DNA of 64,000 bases from Tillus elongatus (GCA_964006375.1 OZ023265.1:8619660-8683659); one strand, 5' to 3'; counted from the first letter of the stretch, positions 40,262 to 57,593 are shown. Notes: generated by a model not told the origin, from the letters alone. A program made the numbers and translations.

Positions 40262-40740
40262 TACTTTCGTACGCATCGAGCTTTACTGGATGCCTAATAT
40301 TTTTGATAAGTTTCAGATTTTCTTTATCAATGTGGTGGTTATTATCCCAAATACGTTGTGCCACGCATGACTTGTCTACACTACCTTATCTTAAACGTGC
40401 CAGATGTTCACGAGATCTAGTCTCAATGGTTCTCTTAGTCTGCGGAACGTATTTAAGTATACAATCTTTACAACCTATCTCATAGATACCCGACATTTCA
40501 GTGGCTTTATCTTTCGTATTACGTAACAAATTTCTTAAATTATTTTTTGTCGAAAAAGTTATCTGCAAATCGGATTTCTTAAAAGTGCTCTCAAAACACG
40601 TTGTGATACGCGGTGCAAAAGGTTTTTTCCCTATTTTATCTTTTCTGAATGTCTTGCACTCCGCTAACATTTTCTCTGTTCTGTGTCTATTAATTAATTT
40701 TTCCACTAAGCAATCCGAATATCTGCATTTTTGCAGACTT
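40262..40740 (-). pseudogene. Penelope-like element fragment, GIY-YIG endonuclease
   Basis: The minus strand has GIYEIGCKDCILKYVPQTKR then TIETRSREHLARLR, a GIY-YIG domain, and downstream (after a stop) SCVAQRIWDNNHHIDKENLK, the usual C-terminus of Penelope-type retroelements. The second Tyr motif is changed (KYVPQT in place of a YIGQT-type motif). The RT is absent, so this is a 3' remnant. Confidence 0.75.
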
Positions 40741-41130
40741 TCATAAAAATATTCTACTTAGGTCATAAAGCTCTTTGTCAATAATTATATTTTGGCAGTT
40801 GTGTAAATAGCTTAAAGAGGTGCGTTGGCCAGGAAAATCGGACCAGTTTTCTCTGGAACTTTTAAAGTTTATTTTCGGAAAATGTTTGTACTTTTTTAAA
40901 AAGAAAAGCTATTTTAATGAAATGTGGTACATTGTTACTACTATATAGGTTATACTGACAACCAAATGTCCTTTTAAAAACAATACAGATTTGACATTAA
41001 GAACATTTTTACGAAAATTCGGTACCATAACGCACTTGCTGCGTCCAGACATTTATTTTTATTTGGAGTTTTTTAACATGTTTTTATGAACGTGTTTCTT
41101 CGCCTTATTTAAAAGCTAACTTTCCTTTTG
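40741..41130. other. Remnant of the non-coding repeat family
   Basis: It includes AAAGAGGTGCGTTGGCCAGG-like sequence and the repeat end TACCATAACGCACTTGCTGC near 41022. No gene. Confidence 0.5.
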
Positions 41131-42604
41131 TTATTTCAACAACACACCACGAGGGCTTACAGCTTAAATACTATCGTACCGTGAGTGTCGACAAGTGGGA
41201 AAGAAGTAACTTGTTAATTCTGGACTTGAAGGTTTGGAGGTTCGGAAGAGAAGGAAAAACATGTGCCGGCAAGGAATTCCACAACTTGGAAGCGCTCAGG
41301 ACAAAAGAGCGGGCATAACAAGATGTTCTATGTCTGGCGACCTGAACAGTAAAAGGGACCATTCGCTCTATTCCCTTGGTAGATCTGTTGGGGGCGGCAG
41401 GTGGAGAAACGATGGAAGAAAGCTCCTCTGAACAGTGCCCGTGCAGATATATATAAAAAAGAGAGAGATGTCACCAACGGCACGTCGGTGGGCAAGGGAT
41501 GACAGCCTTTGGGTGAGGGTAGGGTCACCGATGAGACGTATAGCTCTCTTCTGAATTGAGTCCAAGATAGCGAGTGTTGAAGCGGCAGCGACACCCCAGA
41601 TGTGGAAGCAGTATTCGAGGTTTGGCCTTATTTGTGAAGTATATAAGGTATAGAGATTAATGTGGGAGTACTATTTGAGGTGTGGCCTTATTTGTGAAGT
41701 ATATAAGGTATGGAGATTAGCTGGTAAAAAGTATTTGCGAGCCCGGGAGAGGAAACCTAATTTCTTAGCAGACGCTTCTGCAATTGATGTGACATGTTGG
41801 TGCCAATTGAGATTTCGATCCACAGAAATGCCAACAAGCGAGAAGTACTCATTATTTTGAATAACTTGGTTGTTCTTTGTGATAGTTCTAGGGCTGGTGT
41901 ATCTCTTATGGGATAGAAAGCAAGACTGAGATTTGGTGAAGTTGAATTGTACAAGATTTCTACTTCCCCAGTCTAATATTTTTTAGAGATCCACGGAGAC
42001 AGAACCCTCCATGAGTGTGCGATCCTCATCTAATTGGACTAAAGAGACTGGCTTAGAATATTGTATATTTGAGTGGAGGGTGCTGTCATCTGCGTAACTG
42101 TGAACTGGGTTGGAAGTGCTAGAGAGGAAGTCATTGATGTAGAGAAGAAACAAAGTAGGGCTAAAGCTGAACCTTGAGGGACTCCTGCATTAATTGGATA
42201 CAGTTTACAGAAATGGCAACAGAAATGCTCCGGTTGGAGAGTAAATTTGCTGTCCAGGTACAGAGTTTTGGTGGTAGGCCATAGGCCCGAAGTTTATTAA
42301 GCAGCGCTGCGTGCCAAACCTGATCGAATGCTTTGGATATGTCTACAGCGACAATCTTCACCATGTAGTTCCATAAACTTGTTCCAAAAATGGGTGACAA
42401 AGGAAAGGAGGTCGGCAGTTGATCTGCGCTGACGGAATCCATATTGCCTGTCGTGGATTAGACTGTGTTTTTCAAGAAATTTTAGTAATTCGGTGTTTAT
42501 ATACTTTTCCATCACTTTAGAGATGACTGAAAGGAGAGAAATAGGCCTGTAGTTGCTAGGAAGCGCTTTGGATCCTTTCTTGGGGACGGGTTGTACTCTA
42601 GCAC
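41131..42604 (-). pseudogene. LINE family C, copy 3
   Basis: RT to 3' end on the minus strand ([40 protein letters not shown]). It carries the family 3' end CTCGTGGTGTGTTGTTGAAA at 41131-41152. A local duplication of about 65 bp (GGCCTTATTTGTGAAGTATA block, 41617 and 41682) and several frame breaks are present. 5' truncation is at about 42604. Confidence 0.85.
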
Positions 42605-43310
42605 TAGGTACTTATAACAGACAGCTATTATTATAGTCAGCGAAGAAAATGCGCCACTCTGTATGTTTCAGCGCAAAAGTTGTATAATTTCTATAATAGT
42701 TAGTTACACATATGTAAATTACATAAGGTTTATGTAGTTAACGGTTTCGCAAGGTTAGTTCTAATGAGTCAGATCGCAGATCATTTTATTGGATGACATA
42801 AATATGGAACGGTAGGTAATTATGTTGCAACTAAATCCATCTAATAACATTAATTTATATGTGAGGAAATGCAGCTGTAACTTAAGTAAACGATAATTTC
42901 TAAATGACGGTTATATCCCATTATGAGAAATTTATGTGCGTTACACTTTTACACCTACTTTAAAAATTTGTTGGGTTAAGAATGAAGATCATTGCTTCTA
43001 CGCTGGCTGTCCATTTATATTGCATAAAAAAATTGATATTGATTAACGCCGAACACATATTTTTGAAATCTGACGAAAATAGATCAATTATTTTTAATTC
43101 GTACGTAATACGATGTAATTACGTCCATATCTCTTGAAAAATATAGGTCAAAAATGTCCCTTTTGTGTGGTCATTTCGCCGGTTCTTGACCAGTTAACAG
43201 CTTTTTTCAACTTTGACAGAAGGCAATATAAAATTTTACTGACGTATCAAGCATAGATTGTTGTACTTTAAATGATATGAGTTGAATAATCAATTAAAAC
43301 TTAAAAAACT
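42605..43310. other. Non-coding AT-rich DNA
   Basis: Nothing recognisable. Confidence 0.5.
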
Positions 43311-44941
<1,631 letters not shown>

Positions 44942-45880
44942 AGTTACATGCAAATTTGTCATGTCAACCTTTAACATAAAAATAGGGAAAATGATTTGAG
45001 CTAAAATGATATGAGTTTTAATAATCACTTAAAACTTAAAAAGTTCGGGACGCTGCAAATGCGTTATGGTAGCGAATTTTCGTAAAAATGTTTTTAATGG
45101 AAAATATGTCTTGTTTTTTCATTAAAACAGCTTTGTTGTTTCAAAAAGTACAAACATTTTCCGAAAATAAACTTTAAAAGTTCCATAAAAACTGGTCCGA
45201 TTTTCCTGGCCCACGCACGTCTTTAAGCTATTTACACACCTGCCAAGATATAATTATTCTCAAACAGCTTTAGGATCAAAATTTAAAAAAATATATGATG
45301 ATTTCTTTTACATAAATTGCCTTCAGTAATGCTACACTAAATTATATTTTTCACAAAAATTCGACAACTTTTTTTTTTACAATAACTTACTAAACATGTA
45401 TTATTCATTACCAACATATCACACAAATCTTACAAAAAATGATTTCTACGGAAACACTAAAAACATTTCAGCGAAAACTTTTCAAATTCAGCCACTATTT
45501 AAGAGTACCTGTATACGGCAGCTCGATTTTTTCGACGAGGAATACAAAGAAAAAGCTCTTTGAATGCGTCATTTCCATGGGACTCCGCTATCTATTAATA
45601 AAAACGCCATATCACAATTTGTGATATGCGTTTGAAATTTGTGCCAAAAAAGTTGTATAACAATTGCAACTCAAAACGATTTTTTTTCTTACAAACATGC
45701 ATCACATTTAATGAAAAACACAAAAATGCAACAACATAAGGGGTGTTCTATTAGAAAAATAAAGCGTGTATCACCAACAACTTATGGGCCACCTGTAATT
45801 GTCCAAATATGTTGATAAGATACAGCTCGAGACACCCTATAATTAACGTATATACTTTTTCCTCATATCTTGTATAATAA
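44942..45880. other. Further remnants of the non-coding repeat
   Basis: A GGGACGCTGCAAATGCGTTA end lies near 45050. Sequence like the middle of copy A lies at 45690-45885 (CTTATGGGCCACC, CACCCTATAATTAA) and is broken by the next LINE copy. No gene. Confidence 0.55.
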
Positions 45881-47112
45881 CCGACCTCCTTTCCTTTGTC
45901 ACCCATTCTTGGAACAAGTCTATGGAACTACACGGTGAATCCCAGATTGTCGCTTTAGACATATCCAAAGCATTCGACAAGGTCTGGCACGCAGTGACGC
46001 TTAATAAACTTCCGGCCTATGGCCTACGACCAAAACGCTGTACCTGGACAGCAATTTTTTTCTACAACCGGAGCATTTATGTTGTCGTGGATGGCCATTC
46101 CTCTAAACTGTATCCAATTAATGCAGGAGTCCCCCAAGGTTCTGCTTTAGCCCCTACTTTGTTTCTTCTCCACATCAATGACCTCCTCTCTAGCACAACC
46201 AACCCAATTTACAGTTACGCGGACGACAGCATCCTCCACTCAAATATACAATATTCTAAGCTTGTCTCTTTAGCCCAATTAGATGAGGATTGCAGACTCA
46301 TGGAGGGTTCTGCCTCTGCGGATCTCCAAAAAATATTGGACTGGGGAAGTAGAAATGTTGTACAATTCAACGCCAACAAATCTCAGTCTTGCCTTCTATT
46401 TCATAAGAGATACACCAGCGCTAGACCCATCATAATAGACAACCAAGTTATTCCAAGTAATGAGTCCTTTTCACTTGTTCGCATTTCTGTGGATCGAATA
46501 ATCTCAATTGGCACCAACATGTCACATCAATTTCAGAAGCGGCTGCTAAGAAATTAGGTTTCCTCTTCCGGGCTCGCAAATACTTTTCACCAGCTAATCT
46601 CTATACCTTATATACTTCACAAATAAGTCCAAACGAATACTGCTCCCACATCTGGGGTGTCGCTGCTGCTTCTACGCTCGCTATCCTGGACTCCATTCAG
46701 AAGAAAGCTATACGTCTCTTTGGTGACCCTACCCTCACCCAAAGACTGCCATCCCTTGCCCACCGACGTGCCGTTGGTCACCTCTTTCTATTTTACAGAT
46801 ATCTGCACGGGCACTGCTCGGAGGAGCTTTCTTCCATAGTTCCTCCACCTGCTGCCCCCAACAGATATAGCAGGAAAACAGACAACAAATGCAGCCTTTT
46901 ACTGTCCAGGTCACCAGACATAGAATATCTTGTTATGCCCGCTATTTCGTCCCGAGCACTTCCAAGTTGTGGAATTCGTTGCCGGCGCATGTTTTTCTTT
47001 CTCCTCCGACCCTTCAAGTCCAGAATTAACAAGTTGCCTCTTTCCTCCTTGTCGACACCCACTATATGATAGTATTTAGGCTGTGAGCCCTCGTGGCGTG
47101 TTGTTGGAATTA
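45881..47112 (+). pseudogene. LINE family C, copy 4
   Basis: RT (LHGESQIVALDISKAFDKVW, NAGVPQGSALAPTLFLLHIN, YADDSILHS) is open for 211 codons, followed by the C-terminal domain with frame breaks. The 3' end is CCCTCGTGGCGTGTTGTTGG. It is 5'-truncated inside the RT at 45881, where it interrupts a repeat remnant. Confidence 0.87.
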
Positions 47113-47121
47113 AAAAAATCT

Positions 47122-48529
47122 CGGGACGCAGCAAGTGCGTTATAGTAGTGAATTTTCATAAAACTATTTTTTAATAGCAATAATGTGTGTTTTTTTTTAA
47201 GAAAGCAGGCATCAAATTTGGTTACCAGTATAATCTATATAGTAAAAACAATGTGCCATGTTTCATCAAAATAACTTTATTGTTTGAAAATGTATAAAAA
47301 TTTCCGAAAGTAAACTTAAAGTGTTCCCGAAAAAACTCGTTTTTTGGTCAAGCTTATAGGTTAATAGCAAATTGAGCTATTCAAATATTAAGCATTTGAT
47401 CAAAATTCGCTACCATAACGCACTTACTGCGTCCAGAATTTTTGTTCTTACAAACATGCATTATATTTCGATGGAAAATGCAAAAATGCAATAACATAAG
47501 GCGTGTTTGATTAAAAAAAAAATTGTATCAACAACGACTTATGGGCCACCCTGTAATTGTAGAAATAATTTTTTAAGATGTAGCTCAAGACACCCTATAA
47601 TTAATATATACAATTTTTTTTCATATCTTATATAATAACGGATATATTGAGCTTTATTGATTTTTTACGAAAATTCTACAAAAATTATATACCATTAAAC
47701 GATAAACTCTATAGCTAAGGCTACTGCCAGGCATCAGAGAAAGGGTCTATTTGAAATGATTTTTTTGGAAATATTTTATTAAAATGAAAGACAATGACGG
47801 TTGAAACTAAGACTTCAGGGTTTGTAAAATATTCTTCTTGAGACATTTTATTTCCATAGCCCGTATTAGATTCAAGTTCTTTTCCTAAATGTTGCCAATT
47901 TTGACGTTTAAATCGCAACTTTGACGTTTTGTGAAAAAAACCAATTTATTTTTCTTTAAATGCCTATAACTTTTTTGTCTTTTGACCTACATAGCTAAAT
48001 TTTGGTAATGATATAAACCCGCGTATAAAATTTGGTTGCCCTTACTTTGTTAATTTTGGAGATATAAATTTTTTTCGAAAGAAAATACAAAATTTTCTGG
48101 GAAAACCTCGTCGGATTTTCCTGGATAACGAACATATCCAAGCCACTTGCAAAAGGAAGGTACTCACCAATTTTTACGTTTAAAATCGCGATTTTGACGT
48201 TTTGAGGAGAACCCAAATTTATTTTTCTTTGAATGCCTGTAACTTTTTTGTCCTTTAACCTACGGAGCTATATTTTGGTAGGTAACTTGCCCATAATGAT
48301 ATAAACCCGCTTATGAAATTTGGTTGCCCTTACTTTGTTAATTTTGGAGATATAAATTTTTTTCGATTTTTTTTCGAAAGAAAACAAAACATTTTCCGGG
48401 AAAACCTCGGCGGATTTTCCTGGCTAACGAACTTATCCAAGCGACTTGCGAAAGGAAGGTATGTGCCAAATTTTATCAAAATCGGTCCATTATTTTTTAA
48501 GTTATAGGTGTGACACATAAAATAAATAA

Positions 48530-48601
<72 letters not shown>

Positions 48602-48734
48602 ATATAAAGTCTGAAACTGACCTCGGATTTGGGTTCCGGGGGTCCTAAATAGCGCTCATTTGAAGAAATTTTTTCAAAATTCGAAAGTCGGGATCTCCTC
48701 ATTAGTGAATTTTTTTTAAGAAAATTCACTAAAA
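47122..48734. mobile_element. Non-coding repeat, 1.6 kb, copy B
   Basis: A direct copy of 43311-44941: inner TIR unit 47122-47436, middle segments, a (TA)n array at 48533-48597, and the hairpin at 48704-48734. It starts ten bases after the 3' end of LINE copy 4. Confidence 0.75.
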
Positions 48735-49486
48735 ACGCAAAGTTTCACGGTTTAAATCCAATTACTTTTTACCTGTAGTTGTCTCTGTGGTACACTGTAT
48801 ATAAACAACGTTTAAATAAAGGCAATTAAAATATAAAAGTAGCAACTATCAAGTTCCCACGAAAATAAAGTATATTAAACATCTATAAAATCCGTGCAAT
48901 TTCCTAACTATTGCCTCAATAACGAACAATGAGTGCTAAATTATGAAATTCTCAGCAAGAGGAAGCTGCAAGAAGATGAAAGAGCATTGGGTCGGACATC
49001 CGCATATAGCTCCATGTAATCTCTTGCTTCACAACAGCTGACCTCAAAAAATTTGAACATATCTATGTATATTCTCATAAAAAAGACTTCGTTTTTTAAC
49101 TCATTTTTGTAGCAACACAATCACTTACGAGGAGATGGTGACTTTAAAATTAAATTTTTTACTTGTTGAGTAACTAATATTTGAACAATTTCTTACCATA
49201 TTGCACCTGCTGCATTGGGACTTGTATATCTTTAAAAACTCTAACGCAGCAAGTGCGCTTTGTATGCGAATCTACATAAGAAATGTTATTTCTTTTCAAA
49301 AGTTAGGTGCGATGCGATTGGAAAATTAGCCTTGAAAGTCATCTTTTATAAGCCACAGATTGAAAGAAAAGTGTCACCATATTTAAATCGTCCACCATTA
49401 CAAGGTTTGATTAATGGTTTCAGTTTAATAAATTACAGTTGACGAAACAAATGTACATGTTTGTAGTATGACTGGCTTTTTCTTAA

Positions 49487-49491
<5 letters not shown>
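48735..49491. other. Non-coding AT-rich DNA
   Basis: One repeat end (ACGCAGCAAGTGCGCTTT, near 49244). Otherwise nothing seen. Confidence 0.5.
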
Positions 49492-51560
<2,069 letters not shown>

Positions 51561-52760
51561 TGTAATTAGTAGGACGGTTTTTTCCCTTAGGGCTCGTCCG
51601 CGTCTTTGCCGCCCCGATAGCACCGCAGCCTTTGGCTTATTGTGCATGCCCTTTGTTTTTTCTACTCCACCCATTCCAAAATCACTGTGCCTTCAACTAG
51701 TCAGCACAGCAATTGGTAGGGTAAAGTTTTATATTGCTCTGTCTTCGCTCTAGGCGGTCCGTAGATCGGTTGTCTTTTACGGTCCAGAGCTTTACACTCG
51801 CACAAGATGTGCTGGGCTGATTTCCCCTCTTCGCCGCAGAGTCTGCATGCCAGGTCGTCCTCGAACCGCCCAAATTTATGCAGGTGTTTCTTTACAGCCA
51901 TGTGTCCCGTCAAGAGACCTGTTATGTTCCTGGGCTGTCCTCAGCTAAGATTTAGCAGCTCCACGGCTCTCTTTGAACTGGGTTCCTCAATTACTGACTT
52001 CCCATGTCTGAGCCCTGGACAGTCTTCCCAGTACACCTTATGTTCGTTTCTGAACCAAGACTTAATGGATCCCCTGGCAGTGCTCTTCGTCACGCCAAGG
52101 ACCGGTTCTGGTCCCATAAATGGTTCTGGTGACCATTTCTTCGCGAGACTATCAGATTCTTCATTGCCTTTGACCCCGAGTGACCCGGCACCCAGATGAG
52201 GGTGACCTCATTCTGCCCAGGTCGCTCGTCTCGTCTCGGCATTCACTAACCAGCCTGGAACTTACCCGTGGGCTACTTAGGGCCTTAAGTGCTGTCTGTG
52301 GCTATGAGGATCCGCTTGTTGGTGTAGCCCCTCCTCTTGTTCCCTCGCACGTAGTCTAAGATGGCGTACATTTCGGCCTGAAACACGTTGCATGAGCTCC
52401 GAGGGAAATACTGCGACTTACTCTCGGTCCTTCCGAATAAACGCCTGCCCCCGTCCTACGCTTCCCGCCCGATCCATCCGTGAACCAGACGCCCGGCGTC
52501 TCCCACCGCCATGCCTCGCGTTCGGGTGTTTCCACTGTAAACTTGTTTTTCCTGCAGATTCGCGGGCTCGCGAAATCTGACCTCATCTCAAGCATGAGCT
52601 TCTTGACGATCTCCTGAATTTTGCAGTGGCCCTGCAGCCTGGGTTGATCTTCAGTCTACCATGGCAGGCTAGTCTGTATAGTCCTAGCCTGGCCTCCTAA
52701 GTGTAGGGGGGCAGGTCCAGCAGCACCTCCATGGGGGCTGTTGGGGTTGGTTGTAGATTT
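51561..52760 (-). pseudogene. R1-like LINE 3' part (RNase H and zinc knuckle)
   Basis: The minus strand reads VWFTDGSGGKRRTGAGVYSE (RNase H, first catalytic Asp) and CRLCGEEGKSAQHILCECKA (CCHC-type knuckle), ending at the CCCTAAGGGA 3' terminus near 51590. Same family as bases 1-405. It sits inside the jockey-type RT frame. Near-copies of TATCATTA(A/C)CCATTCTTGTAA occur on either side (51545 and 52772). Confidence 0.78.
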
Positions 52761-53030
52761 GTTTTTGTGGCCTTATCATTAACCATTCTTGTAATTTGTT
52801 GGACAGTACTATGGTTTTTCCGGAACCCAAATTGGACATTTGTTGTTACATGGACTCCACGTTCAAATTTAACTAGTCTCTTGGCTATTATCGTTTCAGC
52901 GATCTTGCTCTGTGTATTCAAAAGGCTGATGCGCACGTTCTTACCATTGAACCACTGAGGCTCTAGGGCACACCTCAATAAACAACAACTTTTTGGCAAC
53001 ATTAGTTGAAAAACAAATACTTGGAGCAAG
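52761..53030 (-). pseudogene. Jockey-type LINE, upstream RT piece
   Basis: The minus strand reads NTQSKIAETIIAKRLVKFE then VQFGFRKNHSTVQQITRMVN, the first RT blocks. The frame is cut by the R1-like insertion and resumes at about 51560. Confidence 0.72.
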
Positions 53031-53640
53031 GAAAAAGATACACTAAAAAAAAAGCTTTTGGAAAACGTGGTTCAATCTATAAGTGCGCAAGCTACAACTA
53101 AATGAAAAAAACTGCTGGAGACAGAGAATCATAGTTGCGAGGACAAGGTGACATCGCCTTTAGCCTATGCTGACGATAATAATACACATTAGATACATTA
53201 ACTCTGATTTGTGTTTGCAACATTTAGTTTCTATTTTTAGAAGAGGCTTTACCTAGTTATAATCAGGATATCTTTAGAATGCATAAATAAATCAGTTTTT
53301 CCCATTCTTCAATGATTTCAGTGTTGCTAATTATAACGTTTGTCTCGGTAATTATAAACTTTTTATAGTCATTATAATAAGTAAACTTTTATGCAACCAG
53401 GTGACTCTCAAGCGTCTGTTGGTGTGGATGGAGAAAGTTGTGCACAAAAAATAATTACTATTATTATAATACAGAAAATATGTACATTATGAGTAAACTG
53501 CTAAATAGTCATTTAAATTATAGAGTACACTAACACTTTGACATTTATCAAAGAAAAATTATCTTGTCTTACAATCACTTGCTCAGGAATCAACTTGGCA
53601 CAGTTTGAAAACATTGTAATTCATGTTCATCATCCTTCTA
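53031..53640. other. Non-coding AT-rich DNA
   Basis: Nothing recognisable. Confidence 0.5.
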
Positions 53641-53769
53641 GTAATTTTTTTTTAAAAAATTCACTAACGAGGAGATCTCGACTTTAAAATTTTGGAAAAA
53701 TTTCATCAAATGAGCGCGAACTAGGCCCCCTAGAACACATATCCGGCGTCCAGTGTCAATTTTAATATG

Positions 53770-53850
<81 letters not shown>
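53641..53850. repeat. Hairpin end of the non-coding repeat plus (TA)n
   Basis: The AATTTTTTTTTAAAAAATTCACTAACGAGGAGATC-type hairpin region at 53645-53680 (described, not a continuous quote of the core) leads into (TA)n at 53776-53850. Confidence 0.6.
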
Positions 53851-53854
<4 letters not shown>

Positions 53855-55325
53855 CAACAACACACCACGAGGGCTCACAGCCTAAATACTATCGTACCGT
53901 GTGTGTCGGCAAGGAGGAAAGAGACAGGCAACTTGTTAATTCTGTACTTGAAGGTTCGGAGGTTCGGAGAAGAAGAAAAAACATGTGCCGGCAAGGAGTT
54001 CCACAACTTGGAAGTCCTCGGGATAAAAGAGCGGGCATAGCAAGATATTCTATGTCTGGTGACCTGGACAGTAAAAGGGTGCATTCGCTCTATTCCCCTG
54101 GTAGATCTGTTGGGGGCAGCAGGTGGAGGAACTATGGAAGAAAGCATCTCTGAGCAGTGCCCGTGCAGATATCTATAAGAGAGAGAGAGAGAGAGATATA
54201 TATAGAGAGAGGTCACCAACGGCACGTCGGTGGGCAAGTGATGGCAGCCTTTAGGTGAGGGTGGGGTCACCGATGAGACGTATAGCTCTCTTCTGAATAG
54301 AGTCCAGGATAGCGAGTGTAGAAGCGGCAGCGGCATCCCAGATGTGGGAGCAGTATTCGAGGTTTGGCCTTATTTGTGAAGTATATAAAGTATAGAGATT
54401 AGCTGGTGAAAAGTATTTGCGAGCTCGGAAGAAGAAATTTAATTTCTTAGCAGCAGCTTCTGCAATTGATGTGACATGTTGGTGCCAATTGAGATTTCGA
54501 TCCACAGAAATGCCAGCAAGTGAAAAGGACTCATTACTTTGAATAACTTGGTTGTTCATTGTGATGGGTCTAGGGCTGGTGTATCACTTATGAGACATAA
54601 AGAAAGACTGCGATTTGGTGGAGTTGAATTGTACAAAATTTCTACTTCCCCAATCTAATATTTTTTGGAGATCCACAGAGACAGAACCCTCAAAGTGTCT
54701 GGGTTCCTTATCTAATTGGGCTAAAGAGACAGGCTTAGAATATTGTATATTTGAGTGGAATGTGCTGTCATCTGCGTAACTGTGAACTGGGTTGGATGTG
54801 CTAGAGAGGAGGTCATTGATGTGGAGAACAAACAAAGTAGGGGCTAAAGCTGAACCTTGAGGGACTCCTGCATTAATTGGATACAGTTTAGAGGAAGACC
54901 GTCCACGACAACAGAAATGCTCTGGTTGGAGAGGATATTTGCTGTCCAGGTACAGAGTTTTGGTGGTTGGCCATAGGCCGGAAGTTTATCAAGCAGCGCT
55001 GCGTGCGAGACCTGGTCGAATGCTTTGGATATGTCTAGAGCAACAATCTGGGATTCACCGTGTAGTTCCATAGACATGCTCCAAGAATGGGTGACAAAGG
55101 AAAGAAGGTCGGGAGTTGATTTGCGCTGACGGAATCCATACTGCCTGTCGTGGATTAGACTGTGTTTTTCAAGAAATTTTAGTAATTCGGTGTTTATATA
55201 CATTTCCATCACTTTAGAGACGACTGGAAGGAGATAAATAGGCTTGTAGTTGCTAGGAAGCGCTTTGGATCCTTTCTTGGGGACGGGTTGTACTCCAGCT
55301 GTTTTCCAGTTACTATGTAATATGC
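53851..55325 (-). pseudogene. LINE family C, copy 5
   Basis: 3' end CTCGTGGTGTGTTGTTGAAA abuts (TA)n at 53850. RT and C-terminal pieces: YGFRQRKSTPDLLSFVTHSW, ALDISKAFDQVSHAALLDKL, YADDSTFHS, LYTSQIRPNLEYCSHIWDAA. A (GA)n run at 54177-54212 interrupts it. 5'-truncated near 55325. Confidence 0.86.
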
Positions 55326-55534
55326 CTCTACAGTATGTCCCAAACTGGATGGGAATGTGATGCTATCTCCGTTATTATTAGGGATAAGGAGACGGCTAAA
55401 TTAGCAAGGTTTTGTAGAATTTCATGCTCGTTCCAAATATGACGACTTGTATTTTGCCCTGCCTCTTTTCGTTTTCGAGTTATTTTGAAAAAAACAAAAT
55501 TTGTCGATTTATTTTTTCTTAAATATCTAAGTAG

Positions 55535-55616
<82 letters not shown>

Positions 55617-55746
55617 ATATAAATATCGAAACTGATCCTGGATATGGGTTTTAGTGGGCCTAGTTCGCACTCGTTTGAAGAAATTTTTTCAAAATTCAAA
55701 AGTCGGGGTCTCCTCATTAGTGAATTTTTTTACAAAAATTCACTAA
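55326..55746. repeat. Copy of the non-coding repeat with (TA)n core
   Basis: (TA)n at 55538-55612, followed by the conserved flank and the AGTGAATTTTTTTAC/AAAAATTCACT hairpin at 55720-55746. Confidence 0.7.
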
Positions 55747-56118
55747 AACATCATTAGGTTATCAAATTAAATGTATGTTAAGTAATTAAACACTTCTTAA
55801 TTTAAATCTTGCCGGTGTTAATTTGAAACAAAAAAACACAACAAAAATAAATTTGGCATGAAACCAGAATCCAAGAAATAACATAACTAAAAAAAAAACA
55901 ATAAATAGTTTCGCGTGACTGAACACAAGCAATTTTAAAGCACGTGGAGTATCACAAACATCTCTGAATATTGATTATTTTCTATAGTGACATACATATC
56001 AATTCGCTAACCACAAACACAACACTATTAAAATCATTAAAACAAAGTCAAAAACCAAATAAACACTTATAATATCTGAAACGTCCTTAATCAAGGGTGC
56101 ATATAAGTTGTGACTCAC
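55747..56118. other. Non-coding AT-rich DNA
   Basis: No gene. It lies just downstream (minus strand) of a strong donor site at 56118. Confidence 0.45.
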
Positions 56119-56290
56119 CTGAAAATAACCCCCTTACTTCGCCGGCCACAGTCCTGCGATTTTCAGAAGGACCGCTTTTCTTGCAGGAAGTAGTACGGAA
56201 TGGTGTAACCATGGCAACCGCGGTAAACAACATTGTAGGTGAATAGAAACAGGTACAAAAGTTACTTGACCGCAAGTCGACCGACTACAC
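56119..56290 (-). other. Candidate 5' exon and promoter, possibly of eys
   Basis: The minus strand has a TATA-like GTATATTTA near 56305, then about 170 bp of higher-GC sequence ending in TTTTCAG followed by the consensus donor GTGAGT (56118-56113). It lies upstream of the eys coding start in the right orientation. It carries short upstream ATGs but no signal peptide. The link to eys is inference only. Confidence 0.3.
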
Positions 56291-56305
56291 CATCTGTAAT
56301 AAATA

Positions 56306-57593
56306 TACGAGGGGTTAGTGATATATTAACCACTTTTAAAACTAGAATATCCTTCAGTAGAAGTAGGGTCCCGCAAATTTTTTTCTAAATAAAACGCGAA
56401 TTTAGGTAACGCATTTCACTTTTGCAAGGCTCTTCAAATAAAAACCGGATTGAAAAAATATTGGGGATAAACCATTGCATTTAAACTACCTAACACTCAA
56501 AGTTATCTCGTTCGAGATCTTTTCTGCCACCAATCAAATCTTTAACTAAACTTCAGAATTATTAATAATAAAATACAGAATAATTATTAACTGTGGTTGC
56601 CCTTACTTGTTGAAACCGTTTCATACTTAGTACAAACGTATACTTCACTATCAAAAATAATTTCGGGATGCAGCCAGTGCGTTATAGCGAATTTTCATAA
56701 GAATTGCACATTATAATTATACGGCATATTAGTACAGTTAATAATTTAAACTTACACAGACCTTGAAGATCTATTTTAGAGGTACTAGTACGCGCACAAT
56801 TGAAGATTTCTTTCGAATATGTTGCCATCGATATCTCTCTATTATTAAAAAAAATCTTGTGTTATAACACCTTTTGAGAAAAATGCCCAAAACTCCATTT
56901 TCTATGAAGCTAAAGAACTAAATTTTGCTATATCTGTAGATAGTATGAGTCTCTTTAAAAGAAACTTGTATTAAAAATGTCATTAAAGTTATACAGAAGA
57001 ATTCCAGAAGGAAACTAATTCATATTTATAAAAGTGAAGTATCTGCCAAATTATAAACGTAGCAGTTATTTTTCCTTATTAATCGTCAGTATGATTTCGT
57101 TTTAGTCAACCTAATCAAACGGGTTTTTTCAATATCAACAATAACAAAATGTCTGCTGAAAGTTATAATTTCAGACACAAAGGTGACAAACTTGTTCAGG
57201 CGTTTTAAACAAAAATGGGAAGTTGTTCAAAACATATGAAATCTTTGCACTATTGTTTCTCCAAGTGTTTATATTGTATAATATTAAGTGTGCTTTGTGA
57301 AATTGTACGTATAAATTTTGTATTCTCCTATATTTATACACTGGTATTGTAATGTATATTACTATATTACTTGTTAAATCTCAGATTATATATGTTTATA
57401 TTTGTTGGGCGCCTTTAAATTTATTTTTTTATTAATTACAGAGTTCAATATTTTTTTAAAATTAATTTGTAACTCAAATTCTGACACTTTTAGAACACCT
57501 ATATATATGTATGCAAGTAAAATTTTGTTATAAGAATTATAATCAATATTAAACGTATTTATATTTATATCAAATTGAATAAATTTACCTTTT
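56306..57593. other. Non-coding AT-rich DNA
   Basis: One repeat end (GGGATGCAGCCAGTGCGTTA near 56663). Otherwise nothing. Confidence 0.5.
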
